This document shows, piece after piece, positions 33,520 through 45,700 of a stretch of DNA of 64,000 bases. The stretch is taken from assembly GCA_963930655.1 (NCBI GenBank), contig OZ005620.1:18915001-18979000 (forward strand), written 5' to 3'. Under the pieces are notes generated by a model. It made no database searches. It was not told the origin of the DNA and was given only the letters and a program-made list of their open reading frames with translations. This DNA is from Myrica gale. Its lineage: Eukaryota > Streptophyta > Magnoliopsida > Fagales > Myricaceae. The position numbers and the translations under genes were made by a program. Numbering within the stretch: position 1 is the first letter of the stretch; every line of letters starts with the position of its first letter.

Positions 33520-33900
33520 GGATGGCATGTATTCCCCTTTACGTGGGGTAATTTTCTTCCTCATAGTTGTCGGCTGAGTAGAAGGTCTAACTTGGTCACT
33601 TGTAGTCCTCTTTTTCCTACCGTCATTTGTTCTCTCAACATTTGCAATCTCAGCAGCTTCAGGTTGAGAGGCCTCCTGATTCCATGTGCATCAATTCATT
33701 TACATATTAGATTAATATGAATTTTTTATTTAAAAGCATTGCAAAGAGAATAGGAAGGTATCCTGTCCTTATTATTCTTTGATGTAGATGCAATGATCTA
33801 GCCTTTATTCTGTTACTTAGGGCAAATCCTAGCATTATGGCCCATTGCCTTGCATTTGCTGCAGTGAGGGTCATAACCCAGCCTCGTAACTTGCATTACT
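33520..33900 (-). pseudogene. Mutator-like transposase C-terminal fragment (zinc knuckle)
   Basis: On the minus strand a CCHC knuckle, HCSKCKAMGHNARICPK (C-x2-C-x4-H-x4-C), ends at about 33826. After a short gap that looks like a small intron (acceptor AATCAG), a basic tail follows: EASQPEAAEIANVE, DGRKKRTTSDQV, MRKKITPRKGEYM, stop at about 33521. CCHC knuckles with basic tails are typical C-termini of MuDR-type transposases. The DDE catalytic domain is absent because the fragment is cut at about 33900 by the ABCC10-like fragment. Other CCHC proteins are possible, but the convergent GRF gene favours a MULE. Confidence 0.6.
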
Positions 33901-34290
33901 GAAGAGAAGTCAAATACTGGTGCTCAATGAAGCCACTGCATCAATTGATAATGCTACAAATTATATCATCCAGAAAACAATACGAAGAGAATTTCTTCAC
34001 TGCACTGTCATTACTGTAGCTCATAGGATACCGACTGTGATGGACTGCAATAAGGTGCTTACCATGAGCGATGGTGAGTGATATGTTTCAAAGCTTTTGT
34101 ACAAAGATGTGTCGCCTCTATACGACATAAATAATGACAACGTACTTTACACTAAATAGTGGAGTTCGATGAGCCATCAAAGCTGATGAATAAGGAGGTG
34201 TCTCTGTTGGGAAGCTAGTCAGGGAATACCGGTCTCTTTCTGCGAATGCCAGCATTTAATCAGAAGCTTGCTGCTTAAACTTACTCTCTG
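33901..34290 (+). pseudogene. Duplicated 3' end of the ABCC10 gene (NBD2 fragment)
   Basis: This closely matches 48909-49310 of the ABCC10 gene downstream. It reads the last part of NBD2 ([44 protein letters not shown]), then the intron, then VEFDEPSKLMNKEV-like wording. The Walker B aspartate (LDEA in the parent) is read as asparagine (LNEA), and the final exon is frameshifted (GTCTCTGTTGGGAAGCTAG). No upstream ABCC sequence is present. It is a partial duplication lying about 14.6 kb upstream of the parental 3' end and in the same orientation. Confidence 0.88.
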
Positions 34291-35925
34291 GAAGTGATCA
34301 CGGGAACAATTCTATTTAAGAGTTTTCCCAATTTCCCAGTAAGCCTATACCTAGCTACTAGCATCACGTAGTTGCATATAATTACCGGTCAGTATATGTT
34401 GGGGTTAGTCCCGCATTTGGATTGTCTTTGGTACTTTTTGGTACTAGTATTAAGTGGTTTTAGATCTTCTCAACTTTAAAAACTAACTTAAGAGGTGAGA
34501 CTCTATTCATATTTGGAAACAAGTAGTATATATGGATTCACCTATTGAACTAGATAATAGGAAAGAAATTTGATATGTTATCTGAGTCATGTTCAATCAT
34601 TATTTGCCCTAAAAGCTAGGATATTAGAAAGAGATAAAAATGTCTTAATTTAGGGTACATTATATATTAAACTTGATTTACTATAAACCTCGACAACCTG
34701 GAAAACATATTCCATTATATTTATATCTAAAAATTCAAACAAGTCGTACTCATATTCCCCGCGGTCAACCATCCCCCGAGTCCACATTTTTTTATGGTGG
34801 CCCAAATTTGCATAGTTCACACGGTCCTCACCTTGGGTAACTGGAGCATAACCAAAACTCACAACAGGTACTTTACCATTATGTAGGTTTACTTTTTTTT
34901 TCTAGGTAATGGGGTAGGGGAGCAAGAAGCATGCATCTAGCGGAGGTCGACTCTGAGACCGATCTCTCCCTAAAGAGAGGGTGCCAATCTAACTATCAGC
35001 TCGTTGGCCTTTAGGTTTACTTCCAACAACGTTGAAGATCCTCGGGGCCAAGTAGACACTTATTTATTCTTTTAATCTTAATCTTAATCTTGCTGGATCC
35101 AACCCAATTCGTACAGCTCTGAATCCCATGAACTGGAATTGGGTCGGACCCCAGCCGCACTTGCCTCAAATCCATTGAAACTGGACTAGTGGACTACAAG
35201 AGTCCAGCAGCTCATTGATCTACCCCTTCGGACTCGGAGAACACAAGTTCCTGATCCTCCACAGTTCCACTCGTTTGAGACTCTAAAAACCACCAAACGT
35301 AGACACTTGACAGTCGTCATCAGTACCATTTAGTAGCATTTTACAGAACAACCAAATAGCACCCAATTAGCCCCTTAATGACCTAAACAATAGGGAACTA
35401 GAAGGGAAATTCATAAAAATAAAACTTGCAACAAATTTTCGGGGAAATTTGAGTGACTCTAGTGGTCAACGGCAGGCGATGGACGGGGTTGGTGATGTCA
35501 TGGGATGGCCAAAGGAAGTGAGAACGTGTAGAGAGGTTGCAGGGAGTGTGAATTGAGGAATTGCAAATTGAGGGGAGTGTGCATAGATATGATGCTAAGC
35601 ATAGAAAACATGGGACATTATTTTACATTTAAAGTGTTATTACATGGGGAAGTTCTTCAAATAGAATGTTCCAACTTTTAGGTTTAATTTCTGGCCATAT
35701 GGACCTTCAAGAACTACTATAAAAACAGTTCAAAACCAAAAGTTGGGGGATAGTTGTTCTAAACAAGCAGATTGAAAACTTTTTAACCTCTTCCTGTTCT
35801 TGTCAAGAAAGATTGGCCTTCATGAAATATTAATATAAAACACTTTAAAGCAAAGTTGAGCCGCAAGATTGTTGTTGCTGTGAGAGAAAAAAATCAAGTT
35901 GTCGGATAGTTTTTATTTCCTAAAC
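34291..35925. other. Intergenic DNA without recognised gene
   Basis: No domain-bearing frame was found. 34905-35015 (AAGCATGCATCTAGC to AGCTCGTTGGCC) looks like part of a dispersed repeat. The minus frame at 34650-34862 has no recognisable family. Confidence 0.4.
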
Positions 35926-38510
35926 AACGATGCATTAATAAAACATCCACCCAAGGAGGGATAAAACACCACTCCTCAGAGAGGTTAAAAAACAAGGGAA
36001 TGTTTAAGCAGAAAAACAGGTAACAAAGATAAAGGAATACAACCCACAAATTTCCTATCTGCAGCCCATTTAGCTAAGGAATCCGCAAACGAATTTGCTT
36101 GGCGTGAAACTTTAACAAAGTTCCACGATGGGTACCCAGACGCCATCTCACGAATGGCTTCAAACCAGCAACTAACATCCTTATCAAAAACTAGGGAAGG
36201 GTCACGAATGCCAGTGACAGCAGAAAGGCAGTCGCTCTAAAAAATCACCTTTTGCAGACCCTTTGAAAGAGCTTCACCAGTAGCCATCTGGATCGCCAGC
36301 AGCTCCGCCTTGAAGGGGGACATCCAGGGAAAAAACTCTGATCTTGCCCAGATTGTAACACCTGGTTGGTTATGGCAAATACACGCAAGCGCCAAGAAAG
36401 AATCTCTGACAGCCGCATCAATATTGATTTTTAGAAAACTATTCGGAGGGGCAGAACACAGCTTTAGATCTTGTTTTACTTTTTGTCCCCACGCTACCAA
36501 ATGTTGTAGATGGCTGTTCCGAATACACTGAAAAATTCGATTGTGATTGATCGGGGTTCTATGATGGACCTTCTGATTCCTAGCGAACCAAAGATTGTCC
36601 ATAACAATTGAAACAAACAGCACAAACGAGTGCTCTTCAGACGAATGGACCCCTAAACCTCTCACTGGGTTGATCAATCTCTTAATCCAATCCACCATAG
36701 AAACGATATCCAAAGACTCCAAACACAAGCGGCCATGGGGCCTTTCTCCAAATGCATTGAGCAACAGGGCATTGTAAAAACAAATGCTCCACTGTTTCAA
36801 CAGTGGACTCTCAAAGTTGGTAGCAGAGGAAATCCGAAGGAGCCTCATTGATAAATCTCTCAATCAATGAGCGGATAGGCAATGAATTTCATTCTTGCGC
36901 CAGAAGGCCTTCCATTATTAAGGGAGAAAAATATTCGGAAGGGAGGCACGACGCTGAATAATCTCATAATAAGCGCTATTGACAGAAAAAGCTTATCATA
37001 CGATAGAGTCCAACTAGCAATATCCTTTTTATTTCTTCTCGGTGGTGGCATCTGGAGAATGACCTCCGCACTATCCACTTCACAAATCTCCCTAATAAAA
37101 TAAGCCTTCCACTCAAGCGTATTAGAAAAGAACAGATCTTTTACTTTCAGCTCCGCCAAATCACCCAGCAAAGGGACACGTGAAATGGGTGTGAAAAATT
37201 CCAGATTAGGCACCCAAGGGTCCTTTCAGCAGGTCAGCTCCGAGTTTTCCCCCACTGCAAATAATAACCCTTTTGAAATCATAGGGACACATAGTTGCAC
37301 ACCATGCCACAACCAATAAACACCCCTAGCCGAAGAATGAATAGACAACGAATCACTGTTACAGTATTTGGAACGAAGCACCTGAACCTAAAACTTGTGT
37401 TGTTGAGTATTAATCTGCCATACAAGCTTAGACAACAATGAACGGTTGTGGTCGTAGAAAAGTCTAAACCCCAGACCACCCAGGTCTTTCGGCCAACAGA
37501 TAGAGGTCCAGGCGCGAGACACAAAATTCCGTCTTCTATCTTAAGGGAAGCCCCACCAGAAGTTGTGTAATAGGGAATCTAGTTCTTGACAATACCGTTG
37601 AGGTAAAAGAAAACTAGACATGAAATAAGTAGGCAAAGCTGAAACCACAGAACGAATTAAACAAGCTCCCCCGCTTATAATAACTTGGACTTCCATCCCG
37701 AAATTCTCTTAAGCAGTTTCCCTTTGATTTCCAGGTGGGCTTGTCGTTTCGATTGAGGGAGAATCAAGGGTAAACCTAAATAACTCCCTGGATTAAATAC
37801 CAACTCAATCCCCAACAAACGCGATAGAGACTCTTTCAAGGGTTGGTCCATATTCTTGCTAAAGTAAGCAAAGGATTTCTGCAGGTTTATGGTCTGACCC
37901 GACCACTTGGAAAACGAAGAAACTATTGATACCAGTCATACCACGACATTCACTTCTGCTGCATTAGCTCTGGAAAAAATCATCGTGTCGTCCGCAAAGA
38001 GTAAATGGGAAATAGGAGGTGCTGATCGACTTATTTTGACGCCATGGATAACACCCAAATTTTCGGCCCGCATCATCATTCTAGAGAAAACTTCCATTCC
38101 CAAAATAAAGAGAAATGACGATAACGGGTCTCCTTGTCGTAGTCCCCGAGAGGGTCGAAACAGGCTAAAGGGACTCCCGTTGAGAAGTAGGGAAAATGAG
38201 ACTGAGGACAAACATTGGTTGATCAAATGAATCCATTTTTCATGGAAACCGCAGCACCTGAGGATAGTTTGAAGAAAATCCCACTCCATTTATATCATAG
38301 GCTCGTTCCATATCTGCCTTCACAGCCAACAGTCCCACGCCCCTTCTATGATAATTCATTGTATGAAAGCCCTCGTGAGCTAGCGAAGAGCTTTCTTGAA
38401 TAACTCTTGGTTTGGCAAAATACCGATCAACTCATTACCTTTAGCAGCTTGTAGCAGCGCAAAGCAAAGTGACACAGTCGACTCATCTATCAACTGTCAG
38501 CCAACTGTAC
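35926..38510 (-). mobile_element. L1-type LINE remnant (RT, zf-RVT, RNase H), minus strand
   Basis: Read on the minus strand, the reverse transcriptase begins near 38290 (MEWDFLQTILRCCGFHEKW, SRGLRQGDPLSSFLFILGME, HLLFADDTMIFS). A decayed thumb/connection and zf-RVT region follows (37213-36860), with PNLEFFTPISRVP and RNKKDIASWTLSYD. Then comes RNase H (36863-36010), with LKINIDAAVRDSFLALACI and SPFKAELLAIQMATGEALS. The 5' endonuclease is missing; only a little RT sequence lies upstream, to about 38500. In-frame stops (for example after LQKVIF at 36237) and frameshifts are present, so it is dead. Confidence 0.85.
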
Positions 38511-39735
38511 GTTCTCTGTGAAGGAAGCTGAAAAATCTTATTTATAACCTATTAATACCTATTGGGATAGAATATGTGTTTTTTTTAAAAAATTGAATAA
38601 CAATTTTAGAACTAGTCTTAAGTTATTGAGTCTAGATCTAAATAATTAATCAACAAAATATATATGCAATGAAATAATAAAACAAATACCAATCACACAA
38701 TAGATAAGGATTTTGTTGACGAAGTGGAAAACTTTTGAACTTACCTTTCAAAGGAAAAATCACTCATGGCTAACAGCCACTAGAAAATTCACTAAGAAGT
38801 AAAATCTTACAACGGTGATTCAGATATGGGCAACATCTAGTTGCTCGACTTTGACTATCCCGATGTAATAATCTAAGTAATTCAACCTAGACCCGCTTGA
38901 TGTGGTTAACTTTCAGCTCTCTGAGGTTCTTCTTATGAACTCTTCAAGAAAGTTCTTGTTCTTTAATACTGGGAACTCCGGCAGCCAAAATCTCACAAGA
39001 AGGTTGGTTTCAATGGTAATTGAATCTAGATAACGAGAGAAAATCTAAACTATTTATGAGCAGTGATATCTAAAGGATTTTCTCTCTAAGGAGAAGGCTT
39101 GAATTTGAATAGAACTTATAATGACCTCTTCAAATTTTCTTGGTCGATCAGAGAGTTGGTTGAGTTCTATTTCAAAAAGAATTCTAAAGGGAATGGAATT
39201 TTCAAAATTCAAATTTTGAAATAATCTCGAAATGTTCTCAGAAACTTTGCGTCATCAGCCCTTGTTTTTAGCTCTTTATCTTGATGATGTCCTTATCCTT
39301 TCAAACTTTGAAAGACTCTTTAATCTCTTGAACACTTTAACCAAACTTAAAATACAACTAAATTTGAATTTAAAATTTGACACAGAATTACGCCAACATT
39401 AAAACATTAACAAAATCTTTTCTGCATTAGCTCAACACTAGGCTTAAACATTTTCTCAGGAGAGTTTCTTGGAATATAAGTAGAAAGAATGCAAGCGGAA
39501 GAATTTGAGAGAATTCTGTGTATTTCACTATGTATAGAATTGTTCAAGGATTAACCTATTTATAAGTGAAGAGAAAAAAGAAGAAAAGGAATGCAATAGT
39601 TACAAAATGGAAAGAATAAATTAGAACTGTCTAATTGCTGAACTTAGGATTACTAAAGAGTGATGCCCAAGTAATGATCTCTGAGATATTCACAGCACCA
39701 ACTTGAAAACAACGAGACGATCGCCAAATCTTCAA
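38511..39735. other. AT-rich DNA, probably retrotransposon-derived, unclassified
   Basis: Contains GACGAAGTGGAAAACTTTTG and other wording typical of degraded retroelement sequence. No frame with a recognisable domain was found, and no terminal repeats were seen. Confidence 0.35.
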
Positions 39736-40275
39736 TTATCAACAATATACTCACTGTCCCCACTCTTATTGCTCGAGTTCTTTCCCATGTGACACCGGAA
39801 TTTACTTATTGCCAGCTCTGTGAAGCAGGTGAAGAAACTGTGAAACATCTCTTTCTGCTCTGCCCATAAGTCTGATGTGTGTGGCGCCACTCACCTTGGT
39901 CCCTTGATCTGGAGTTCTTTACACTTCTTTCGATGATCGAATGGATCCGCCTCGTCCTTGATCCTATCCAGGGTCTCAGGATAGCCCCCGACTGACGCAC
40001 ACAACTTCATCATCTACGCCTCTGTCGCTATGGACCTGCTATGGTTTGCTAGGAACCAAAAAGAATTGCATGTTGCTAAGAAAAAAACAAAAAATAAGTA
40101 AAAAATGAGACGACGAGGAACGTACCACTCTGGAAAGCCCAGGAAGTTTCATGGATCTGTCCCTCTTTCTAATTTACCTACTGCTTTACTGCACCAGACT
40201 TTGTTGGTTAAACCCCTTGAGGGCTATCTTTTTACGGAATAAATGAACCTTCGCCGAGAAAGAAAAAAAAAACTA
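39736..40275 (+). mobile_element. LINE 3' fragment (zf-RVT region to poly-A)
   Basis: The plus strand reads HVTPEFTYCQLCEAGEETVK followed by HLFLLCP, the Cys/His-rich zf-RVT segment of plant L1 elements. DLLWFARNQKELHV follows, and the fragment ends in an A-rich tail (AAAGAAAAAAAAAAC, about 40259-40273). It is strongly 5'-truncated and interrupted by stops. Confidence 0.7.
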
Positions 40276-41141
40276 ATCTCAGGGCAAACTCTTTTCACCA
40301 ACTTCTTTTTCTGCTATTTCCTACTTTTGGAAAACTTTTGTTTAGGATCATTTGCCTTATTGTTTTGTTTTGTTTTTATCGGCCTCCAAGCAATCATTAT
40401 CTCCAAAAAACTGAAATCATGATTGCTGTCCTTCAAAAACTCTTGTTCACAAGTATAAAACATTGTAGTTTCTCCTGCTCTTTCAAATCAAAAGAAGAGT
40501 AAAGAATTGGACACCTTCATTATTCCGCGCCAGCGAATCAGCTAGGGACATGAATAAGAGACCACGAACTTGGGCCATCCAACTCCACCTATCTGGATCA
40601 TTACAGATGTTAACTGAGAGTGACCTGACAAAGGGGAAAAAGAGACATTTAACAAAAAACAAAATCATGAGGAACAAGATAGAACAGAGGAAAGGCCAAT
40701 ATTGGCCGAAATTTTTTTAAGGCAAATTTGTTTCCTTCTTTTGTGGTTCACCAACCATCCTTTCACGTTTTGGGTCTGACCATTAATTAACTCTACCACT
40801 TGATAGTCAGCTCATGATTATTCGCGTGGTTGATATACTTCCCAGTTCTCATTGGATTCAACTTGACTTGGACTCTTTGTAATATTTTTCTTTCATTAAA
40901 AATTTTCGGCTTGATTGTGAAAGAAAGGGCAATTTTCATTTTTTGTTGTACGATATTCATGTCGATCCCTGAGCAGTCTCACACTTTTACCTGGAAAGAA
41001 AGCAAGAGGTAAGAACTTATTCAACAAATACTGAGCAAGACATTACTTAAGCTTATGTGGAATATGTCTGTAATTTGTTTACACTTCACAGAGAGAGAGA
41101 GGGGCAAAAGTTCTCGAAAGTTACTTCATAATCATGAGAAG
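40276..41141. other. Spacer upstream of the ABCC10 region
   Basis: No gene recognised. A minus-strand frame near 40490-40677 (NICNDPDRWSWMAQVRG) has no family I know. A short GA tract lies at about 41090-41104. Confidence 0.4.
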
Positions 41142-41546
41142 CACTGAACCATTCTAATGAGGTGCGTGTGGAAGTATTATTCCTAGCAAACCGCTTGATG
41201 TTAAAAAGGAAGGGCCATTAATCACTGAACCATTCTAATGAGGTGCGTGTGAAAGTATTATTCCTAGCAAACCGCTTGATGTTAAAAGGGAAGGGTCATT
41301 AATCACTGAACCGTTCTAATGAGGTGCGTGTGAAAGTATTATTCCTAGCAAACCGCTTGATGTTAAAAGGGAAGGGTCATTAATCACTGAACCATTCTAA
41401 TGAGGTGCGTGTGAAAGTATTATTCCTAGCAAACCGCTTGATGTTAAAAGGGAAGGGTCATTAATCACTGAACCATTCTAATGAGGTGCGTGTGAAAGTA
41501 TTATTCCTAGCAAACCGCTTGATGTTAAAAAGGGAAGGGTCATTGC
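41142..41546. repeat. Minisatellite, 5 x 81 bp
   Basis: Copies begin at 41142, 41223, 41304, 41385 and 41466 with CACTGAACC(A/G)TTCTAATG. Each contains GGTGCGTGTG(A/G)AAGTATTAT and ends GGGAAGGGTCATT. The copies differ at only a few positions, so the array is young. It sits about 1.2 kb upstream of the ABCC10 start codon. Unit length is constant, and there are no unique spacers between direct repeats, so it is not a CRISPR array. Confidence 0.95.
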
Positions 41547-42782
41547 TGGAAACCACGATAAGACATCTACATGGAGTGCAATTTTTAATTCTGGTCCAAA
41601 ATCGTGGTTAGCATACTTATGACCAATATATTTCGTAGCTTCCAGGCATCACCTGCTTGGTGCGTGCAAAAACTACACAATGTCAACGTGTCAGTAGGAT
41701 ATAGGAGTCTGTGAGAAGTGAGATTGTCTTCACTTGTGGCATCTGGTGTGCTAAAAGATGGCTAGTTTGATTGATTCCGCGGCTTGATCTTTTTTAAATT
41801 AATTGTTGGGATGTGAGATAATTTCAAGCACTGCTTTTAAGAAAATGAAAGTGGCAAATCATAATATTTTTCTTTTCTGGGATTGGTAAACTAAGGTTGA
41901 GTTAATAAATGTTAATCTTTTTTATGTTGCTATCTATGCTTGTTGGGGGAAGTTGTTGATGAATAACGCACATTGGACCTGAGGAAAACTGGAGGTGAAT
42001 TGTAATAGTACAAGGGTTTATAGCATGACAAAATGGGACTGTTAGTTCAAAAGTTGGAATCGTGGACCGTGAAAATGATTTCCTGAAGGAATGTTAGCTC
42101 GATATTCTTTAAACCATCATGTCAATCTCAGATGTAAGCCATTAAATGTACAAGACCAACGTCCTCGGTTTTGGCATCTATATCTCTGTCTGGGAATGTA
42201 CTTGAGGAACAGGTGAGCATAGAGGAAGTCATCTCTTCCATGTTTACTATTATCAGCTTAACTCCATGCCTGTGCAGTCTGGAGTTGACGGAAGCTCTTC
42301 CTTAAAATCTGTGAGTTTCTAGTTTTGGCTTGTCGATGAATCTATAACAGGTTTATGCGGCATGTTCTTCCATTTCTTGTTTTAGTCATTGATACTATCA
42401 TTTTCACTTTTCACAGACTTCCTAGACTTCTAGGCATATGTCTGCTTGTAAAAAGCTTTAATCCGTCCGCATCTGAAAATTTTTCTCTCACACCCTTTAG
42501 TATTAATATTGGTTCAACCTTTGTAAGCATTTACTTTAAGGATTGTCCTAAGAATGTATGGAATTCCTCTGTTTATTTGAACTTCTTTGAGTATGTATTA
42601 CATATCTTTTATTGTCTGAACTCTGAAGTTTCTGATTCATTTCCAAAACCATGATCAAGAGACCTGGAAGAGGAACAAAATATTTTCTACTGTTATGTTA
42701 TTCTCTCTTCCAAGAAGATAGATGTGAAGATGGGTTTTTCTGTTGTTGCAGGTTTTTTGAAGCAAGAAAATAAGGCGTGAAG
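41547..42782 (+). promoter_or_regulatory. Promoter/leader region of ABCC10
   Basis: No other gene is recognised. A pyrimidine-rich acceptor (TCTGTTGTTGCAG at 42738-42750) just before GTTTTTTGAAGCAAG suggests a 5'-leader intron that ends about 30 bp before the start codon. A short phrase (GTGAAGATGGGT) occurs both at 42723 and at the start codon. No TATA box could be assigned. Confidence 0.4.
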
Positions 42783-45700
42783 ATGGGTCTCTGGACTGTG
42801 TTCTGTGGGAATTGTTCGCAGGAAGACGATAAAACACGCAATTATGAATTTATATCCGTTACCCAGCCATACACATGCATCAACCATTTCTTGGTCGTTT
42901 CTGTTGATCTCCTTTTCCTGCTTATATTCTTATATGTCATTCTGTATAGATCATTTTTAAGGAGAAAAATATCAGCCTCAGGCTCTAAGCACTGCTCTCC
43001 AATGTTGATATGCTTAGCCATTTACAACGGTGGTCTGAGTTTGGCTTACTTGGGCTTGGGGATCTGGACAATTGTTGTTATGTTGAGTGCCAAGGGAAGC
43101 ATTTTACCTTTGCATGGATGGCTAGTATTGCTATTCCAAGGGTTTACGTGGATGCTGATAAATTGTACCGTGTTTACTGAGAAGCCACGAGTTCCACATT
43201 TCACGACAGTGAAGCTTTGTTCTATTGCCACCTTCCTGTTTGCAGGGTTCCTCTGCTTTTCATCGCTTTGGGTCGCTATTGTGGACAAAATGGCATCTAT
43301 TAAGATAGTTTTAGATATCCTATCATTTCCTGGAGCAATCCTGTTGCTCTTGTGCGCATTTGGGGAACACAATTATGTGGAAGCTGATCAAGACATCAGT
43401 TATGATGCTCTGTATGAACCTTTGCAAGGCGAGAAAGCCAGCGCCACTGATGAAAATTCTGCAGATCATAACGTCACTCCTTTTGAAAAAGCTAGATTTC
43501 TTAGTGGAATGAAATTTTGGTGGCTGAATCCTTTAATGAAGCAGGGAAAAGATAAAATCCTTAGGGAGACTGATATTCTACAGTTACGGCAGGCCGATCG
43601 AGCACAAACATGCTTCTTAATGTTTGAAGAGCAACTGAACAAAAAGAAGCAGAGAGAAACACATGATGCCCGTTCCGTAGTATCGGTAATCTTTTTCTGC
43701 CACAGAAAAGCCATTTTAATCTCTGGTTTATTTGCATTGATCAAGGTCCTTACTGTCTCCAGTGGTCCTCTGTTCCTCAAAGCCTTCATCGAGGTTGCTG
43801 AAGGAGAAGCAGCTTTTGAATATGAGGGTTATGCCTTGGCCGGAGTCCTCTTCTTGGCGAAGTGTTTGGAATCATTATCAGAGAGGCAGTGGTTCTTTCA
43901 AACTAGGCTGATTGGGCTCCAAGTAAGATCTTTCCTTTCTGCCGCTATTTATCAGAAGCAACAAAGACTTTCAAATGCCGCTAAGGTGACTCATTCTCCT
44001 GGTGAGATAATGAACTATGTCACGGTCGATGCCTATAGAATTGGTGAATTCCCTTATTGGTTTCATCAAATATGGTCGACATGCCTCCAGCTGTGTCTTG
44101 CATTAGTTATTGTCTACTACTCTGTAGGGCCGGCAACTGTTGCAGCTCTGGGTGTAATCGTTTTGACTGTGCTTGCAACTTCACCAGTAGCCAAATTGCA
44201 GCACAAGTATCAGACCAAGCTCATGATGACACAGGATAAGAGATTGAAGGCCATTACTGAGGCTCTTGCGAATATGAAGGTCTTAAAGTTGTATGCTTGG
44301 GAGAAACATTTTAAGAGTGTCATAGAAGGGTTGAGGAAAGATGAACTAGACTGGATTTTAGCAGTTCTACTACAGAAAGGGTACTATCTGATTTTGTTTT
44401 GGTCATCTCCCATTTTAGTATCAGCCGCCACATTCTGGGCATGCTACTTCTTTGAGGTTCCATTATCTGCTAGCAATGTATTCACATTCCTAGCAAGTCT
44501 GAGAATCGTTCAGGAGCCTATCAGGATGATTCCTGATGTTGCTGGCGTATTCATTGAAGCAACGGTCTCTTTAACTCGGATTGTAAAGTTCCTTGAGGCA
44601 CCGGAGCTGCAGAACAGGAATGCAAGGCAACACTCCACTGTCAAAGAGCTTGATCAATCCATTTTAATTAGGGCAAGCGAAGCATCATGGGAGACAAATT
44701 CAGCAAAGGCCACACTAAGAAACATAAATTTGGTGGTTAAACCGGGTGAAAAGGTTGCTATTTGTGGCGAGGTTGGCTCTGGTAAATCAACTGTTTTAGC
44801 TGCCGTTCTAGGAGAAGTTCCAAATGTCAAAGGCGTAGTAAGTAATTATTTCAATCCCCTGACATGTTTTAAAATAAAATTTGAATTGGCACGTGGTAAA
44901 TTCTATGTTTTTGGAGGAAATCGTCGAACCATTTAATGCTTCATTTTCCCTCTCTCCTTGACCCCTGTTTTCCCCTACTGCACACCCTCTTATGTATCTG
45001 CATCGAACTACAAAGTATTATATTCTTTAAATACAAAGATCTTGCTAAATCATGTGTTCTAAATTTCTAGGTTCATGTTTATGGAAAGATAGCATATGTT
45101 TCCCAAACAGCCTGGATCCAGACAGGATCTATTAGGGAAAATATTCTTTTTGGGTCCCCCATGGATCCACATAGATATCAAGAAGTTCTTAGAAAGTGTT
45201 CCCTTGTAAAAGACCTGGAGATGCTTCCAGTCGGTGATCTTACAGAAATAGGAGAAAGAGGTGTTACTCTAAGTGGTGGTCAAAAGCAGCGGGTTCAACT
45301 AGCTCGTGCACTCTATCAAGATGCAGATGTTTATCTTCTGGACGATCCATTTAGTGCTGTTGATGCACATACTGCAACCAGCCTATTTAAGGTAATGCAG
45401 CATACTCTTTTCCATGCAACTTGTGAACAACTAGTATATTGTCTAAGACCAAATGGCTTGTCACCAGGAATATGTCATAGAAGCTCTGTCGGGGAAGACA
45501 GTCCTGCTGGTGACCCACCAAGTCGACTTCCTTCCCGCATTTAATTCTATTTTGGTTTGTATATCTGTGAAACTACTGCTATTTTCTCAATCTTCTGTTC
45601 TCTTTTTTGTTGTTGTCCTGTTCTGGTTTTTTCCTTTGAGGCCACCTTCTGTGCATATTGTTCTTGGCTGTTGTCCTGATCCTTAAGGTAGATATCCGTG

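Noticed and set aside
34650-34862. Minus-strand 70-aa frame (SFGYAPVTQGEDRV...)
   Set aside because: It reads like a protein fragment, but I recognise no family and find no exon borders; not enough to call a gene.
36310-37103. Plus-strand frames across the 36-37 kb region
   Set aside because: They are antisense shadows of the minus-strand LINE zf-RVT and RNase H sequence.
41142-41546. Regular direct repeats that might suggest a CRISPR-like array
   Set aside because: The full 81-bp unit repeats without unique spacers and the genome is plant; it is a minisatellite.
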